Source: Candidatus Cloacimonadota bacterium (GTDB taxonomy: Bacteria > Cloacimonadota > Cloacimonadia > Cloacimonadales > Cloacimonadaceae). Taken from it: 8,463 nt of DNA. The notes beneath the pieces are model-generated. The model was not told where the DNA came from. It searched no databases and worked only from the letters and a program-made list of their open reading frames with translations. This document shows, in pieces, positions 6,887 to 8,463 of the stretch (within the stretch, counting starts at the first letter, position 1; each line of letters opens with the position of its first letter). The stretch is taken from positions 1-8,463 of the forward strand of contig JAAYQD010000328.1 of assembly GCA_012519465.1 (NCBI GenBank), read 5' to 3'. A program made the translations under genes and the position numbers.

Positions 6887-6901
6887 GTTTCACGTGAAAC
6901 A
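6886..6901. other. Candidate parS (ParB/Spo0J-binding centromere site)
   Basis: The bases GGTTTCACGTGAAACA match the bacterial parS consensus TGTTTCACGTGAAACA at 15 of 16 positions. The only difference is the first base, which is the last base of the fumarase alpha stop codon. The inner GTTTCACGTGAAAC (6887-6900) is a perfect 14-bp palindrome and equals the core parS used in several phyla. ParB is a CTP-dependent clamp that loads here and spreads along the DNA for ParA-driven chromosome segregation and SMC loading. A given 14-mer is expected about 3 times in 100,000 windows of this size. Most parS sites cluster near the origin. No parA or parB gene is in the window, so function rests on the motif alone. 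Confidence 0.8.
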
Positions 6902-6912
6902 TTGGAGATAAT

Positions 6913-7416
6913 GTGCGCACCCTAAAGCTTGATCTTCCCCTCAGTCCCTCCCAGATTCAATCCCTGCAACCAGGTGACAAGCTATTACTATCCGGCGTCT
7001 TATACACGGCAAGAGACAAGGCACATCAGCGCTTGATCCAGCTAATAGAATCAGGAAATCAGCTACCCTTCGACCTTTCTTCAAGCACTCTTTTCTATTG
7101 CGGACCTTCACCCGTACCACCCAATAAGATCTGCGGAGCCATCGGACCCACCACCAGCTCGCGGATGGATCCCTTCACCCCTATGCTCTTGGAACATGGT
7201 CTGCGGGTAATGATTGGCAAAGGTGACCGCAGCGAGGATGTGCAAAGGGCAATTCGCAAACACAATGCCGTCTACCTGGTGGCAGTGGGTGGAATCTCGG
7301 CACTGCTTGCCCGCTGTGTTACATACTTTGAACTCTTTGCCTGGGAGGAGCTGGGTCCGGAGGCTATCTACAAAATGCAGGTACAAGACTTCCCCTGTTA
7401 TGTGGGATATTTATAG
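6913..7416 (+). CDS. Class I fumarate hydratase, beta subunit (TtdB-like)
   Basis: The product is 167 residues and carries the beta-subunit blocks in order: 'GDKLLLSGVLYTARDKAHQRL' (21-41), 'LPFDL' (51-55), 'GPSPVPPNKICGAIGPTTSSRMD' (64-86), 'IGKGDRS' (101-107), 'AVYLVAVGG' (119-127), and 'ELGPEAIYKMQVQDFP' (146-161). The GPTTSSRMD block contributes to the active site at the interface with the alpha subunit. It ends 'CYVGYL', a little shorter at the C-terminus than the usual roughly 180 residues. Neither neighbouring frame continues the family sequence, so this looks natural rather than a frameshift. The start is GTG at 6913 with GGAG at 6904-6907; an overlapping ATG at 6911 gives only four codons. 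It is 26 bases after the alpha gene, with which it must be co-expressed to give active enzyme. Confidence 0.93.
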   Translation: MRTLKLDLPLSPSQIQSLQPGDKLLLSGVLYTARDKAHQRLIQLIESGNQLPFDLSSSTLFYCGPSPVPPNKICGAIGPTTSSRMDPFTPMLLEHGLRVMIGKGDRSEDVQRAIRKHNAVYLVAVGGISALLARCVTYFELFAWEELGPEAIYKMQVQDFPCYVGYL

Positions 7417-7481
7417 CCCAGCTTATTCAGATGCAGGGATATGGCTCATTAGTGGTATATAATATGGAGAATACCTGATAG

Positions 7482-8381
7482 ATGAAAAACGGACTTGTTT
7501 ACATGAAGGCAACCATGGCGATGCTCTTGTGGGCACTTACCTTTGTGTGGGTCAAATTTGCCTTCGAGGTTTATCGCCCCTTGGAAATAGTATTTATGAG
7601 GCTGGTATTGGCTTGTGTGATTCTCTTTGCTGTGATGCTGATCAGTGGACATTGGCAAAAGATAGAACCAAAGGACTGGGGCAGGTTTATGCTGGTAGCC
7701 TTCTGTGAGCCATTCCTGTACTTCATGGGTGAAACCAATGGCCTGCAGTATGTTTCCTCCACTCTTGGTTCGCTGGTGATTTCCGTGATTCCCTTGATGA
7801 CCGCCCTGGTTACATGGTTGTTCTTAAAAGAAAGGATCACGCGTTGGCTGCTGGTAGGCTTGTTGGTTTCTTTTGCAGGAGTGGCGGCAATGAGCATGGC
7901 GGCAGGGGATTTTAGCGCCACCTTCAAGGGATTGGCATTATTGAGTTTGGCAGTGGTGGGAGGGATGTTTTATGCCATCTTTGTCAAGCGTCTTACGCAC
8001 AGCTATTCCGCTCTCACCGTGGTTGCCTGGCAGAGCTTTTTTGGGATGCTCTATTTCCTGCCTCTCTTTGCCATCTTCGAAGGGAAGCACTTTACACAGG
8101 TTCAGCACAGCATCATTTCTCTGGGGGCCGTAGCCGGCATGAGTGTCTTTGCCTCGGTGGGCGCTTTTCTTTTATATACCGGAGTAATCAGAGATTTGGG
8201 CGTGGTACGTGCCAATATCTTCACCAATCTCATCCCTGTTTTCACCGTTGTTTTGGCATATTTTATGTTGGGAGATCGTCTTTGCCCTCTTTCCAGCATT
8301 GGCCTTGCTCTCACCATTTTGGGTCTGTTTTTATCTCAATATCCCGATCTGCGCCTTTTGCGCAAACGGCTGAAGGCATAG
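7482..8381 (+). CDS. EamA/DMT-superfamily transporter, ten transmembrane helices
   Basis: The product is 299 residues, the usual length for the 10-TMS drug/metabolite transporter family. It shows the internal duplication of two EamA domains. The first half has 'LLWALTFVWVKF' (15-26) and ends its fourth helix with 'PLMTALVTWLFLKERI' (104-119). The second half repeats this as 'PVFTVVLAYFMLGDRL' (252-267). About ten hydrophobic helices are visible, followed by a basic C-terminal tail RLLRKRLKA. Such inner-membrane proteins export or import amino acids, nucleotide-type metabolites or other small solutes; the substrate cannot be read here. The ATG at 7482 has GGAGA at 7466-7470, a rather long 11 bases upstream; an ATG at 7504 has no ribosome site. 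It lies 65 bases after the fumarase beta gene with no terminator between, so it may extend that cluster. Confidence 0.93.
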   Translation: MKNGLVYMKATMAMLLWALTFVWVKFAFEVYRPLEIVFMRLVLACVILFAVMLISGHWQKIEPKDWGRFMLVAFCEPFLYFMGETNGLQYVSSTLGSLVISVIPLMTALVTWLFLKERITRWLLVGLLVSFAGVAAMSMAAGDFSATFKGLALLSLAVVGGMFYAIFVKRLTHSYSALTVVAWQSFFGMLYFLPLFAIFEGKHFTQVQHSIISLGAVAGMSVFASVGAFLLYTGVIRDLGVVRANIFTNLIPVFTVVLAYFMLGDRLCPLSSIGLALTILGLFLSQYPDLRLLRKRLKA

Positions 8382-8384
8382 AAT

Positions 8385-8463
8385 ATGTTTGCCAAACTGG
8401 AATATATAGTGCATAATATAATAAAGCAGAAGTATTATATAGAGGAATATGACAATGCTACGA
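8385..8463 (+). CDS. Possible start of a further gene, cut by the window edge
   Basis: ATG at 8385, three bases after the transporter stop, opens a frame of 26 codons that continues past the window end. It begins MFAKLEYIVHNIIKQKYY. GAAGG at 8372-8376 lies eight bases upstream. Both other forward frames close within about 36 bases. The peptide is too short to assign. A competing reading starts a gene at 8455 (or 8449) in another frame, using AGAGG at 8441-8445. Confidence 0.35.
   Translation, partial: MFAKLEYIVHNIIKQKYYIEEYDNAT
8389..8417 (+). promoter_or_regulatory. Candidate sigma70-type promoter at the 3' edge
   Basis: TTGCCA (8389-8394) and CATAAT (8412-8417) each match the consensus at five of six bases and are separated by 17 bp. 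Transcription would begin near 8424, ahead of AGAGG (8441-8445) and the ATG at 8455. If the frame from 8385 is the real gene, these hexamers lie inside coding sequence and are probably coincidence helped by the AT-rich context. Confidence 0.4.
8416..8440. repeat. AT-only inverted repeat near the 3' edge
   Basis: ATATAATA (8416-8423) is repeated in reverse complement as TATTATAT (8433-8440), with nine bases between. It would straddle the start point of the candidate promoter just upstream, as an operator might. Eight A/T pairs in an AT-rich stretch can easily arise by chance. Confidence 0.25.

Noticed and set aside
7404..7462. Frameshift at the end of fumarase beta to explain its short C-terminus
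   Set aside because: The overlapping frame running to 7462 and the read-through of the TAG do not continue the family's C-terminal sequence, so the short end appears genuine.
7458..7463. Perfect TATAAT before the EamA transporter gene
   Set aside because: There is no -35-like hexamer at 16-18 bp, and a start near 7470 would leave the GGAGA ribosome site (7466-7470) outside or at the very tip of the transcript.
2..8463. CRISPR arrays, insertion sequences, tRNA, rRNA, riboswitches, toxin-antitoxin or defence genes
   Set aside because: I read for them on both strands and saw no short regularly spaced repeats, transposase motifs, cloverleaf sequences or defence-type domains. The only long repeats are the protein modules within the secreted protein gene.

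Overview
The window is a co-directional stretch of a bacterial chromosome: every supportable gene lies on the + strand. The style points to the FCB superphylum, most likely Candidatus Cloacimonadota or a close relative. The reasons are a large secreted multi-fibronectin protein ending in an 'FYQVRAV'-type module, a DUF58 protein, a DUF3098-like small membrane protein, and an OlsB/GlsB plus PlsC-like acyltransferase pair. This placement comes from gene content alone and is an inference.

Layout. (1) 2-3043: the 3' part of a very large extracellular repeat protein, closed by a strong intrinsic terminator at 3071-3114. (2) 3115-3244: a short regulatory gap with a sigma70-like promoter and a 14-bp direct repeat. 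(3) 3245-7416: a tight gene cluster with overlaps or gaps of 26 bp or less. In order it holds a GNAT-fold N-acyltransferase (OlsB/GlsB type), a PlsC-like O-acyltransferase, a two-helix DUF3098-like membrane protein, a DUF58/von Willebrand A protein, a 22-codon ORF overlapping both neighbours by ATGA, and the alpha and beta subunits of a class I [4Fe-4S] fumarate hydratase. (4) 7482-8381: an EamA/DMT-family ten-helix transporter. (5) 8382-8463: an AT-rich edge where another gene probably begins.

How the genes fit together. The two acyltransferases look like a complete route to an N-acyl, O-acyl aminolipid (ornithine- or glycine-lipid type). The fumarase subunits form one enzyme that interconverts fumarate and malate. 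DUF58 and DUF3098 proteins have no settled biochemical role, and sharing a transcript need not mean sharing a function.

The most striking non-coding signal is a perfect 14-bp palindrome, GTTTCACGTGAAAC, at 6887-6900, in the 26-bp gap between the fumarase subunit genes. It matches the ParB-binding site parS at 15 of 16 consensus bases. If it is functional, this locus takes part in chromosome segregation and probably lies near the replication origin. I found no CRISPR array, insertion sequence, tRNA or rRNA, and nothing that demands a wholly new system.
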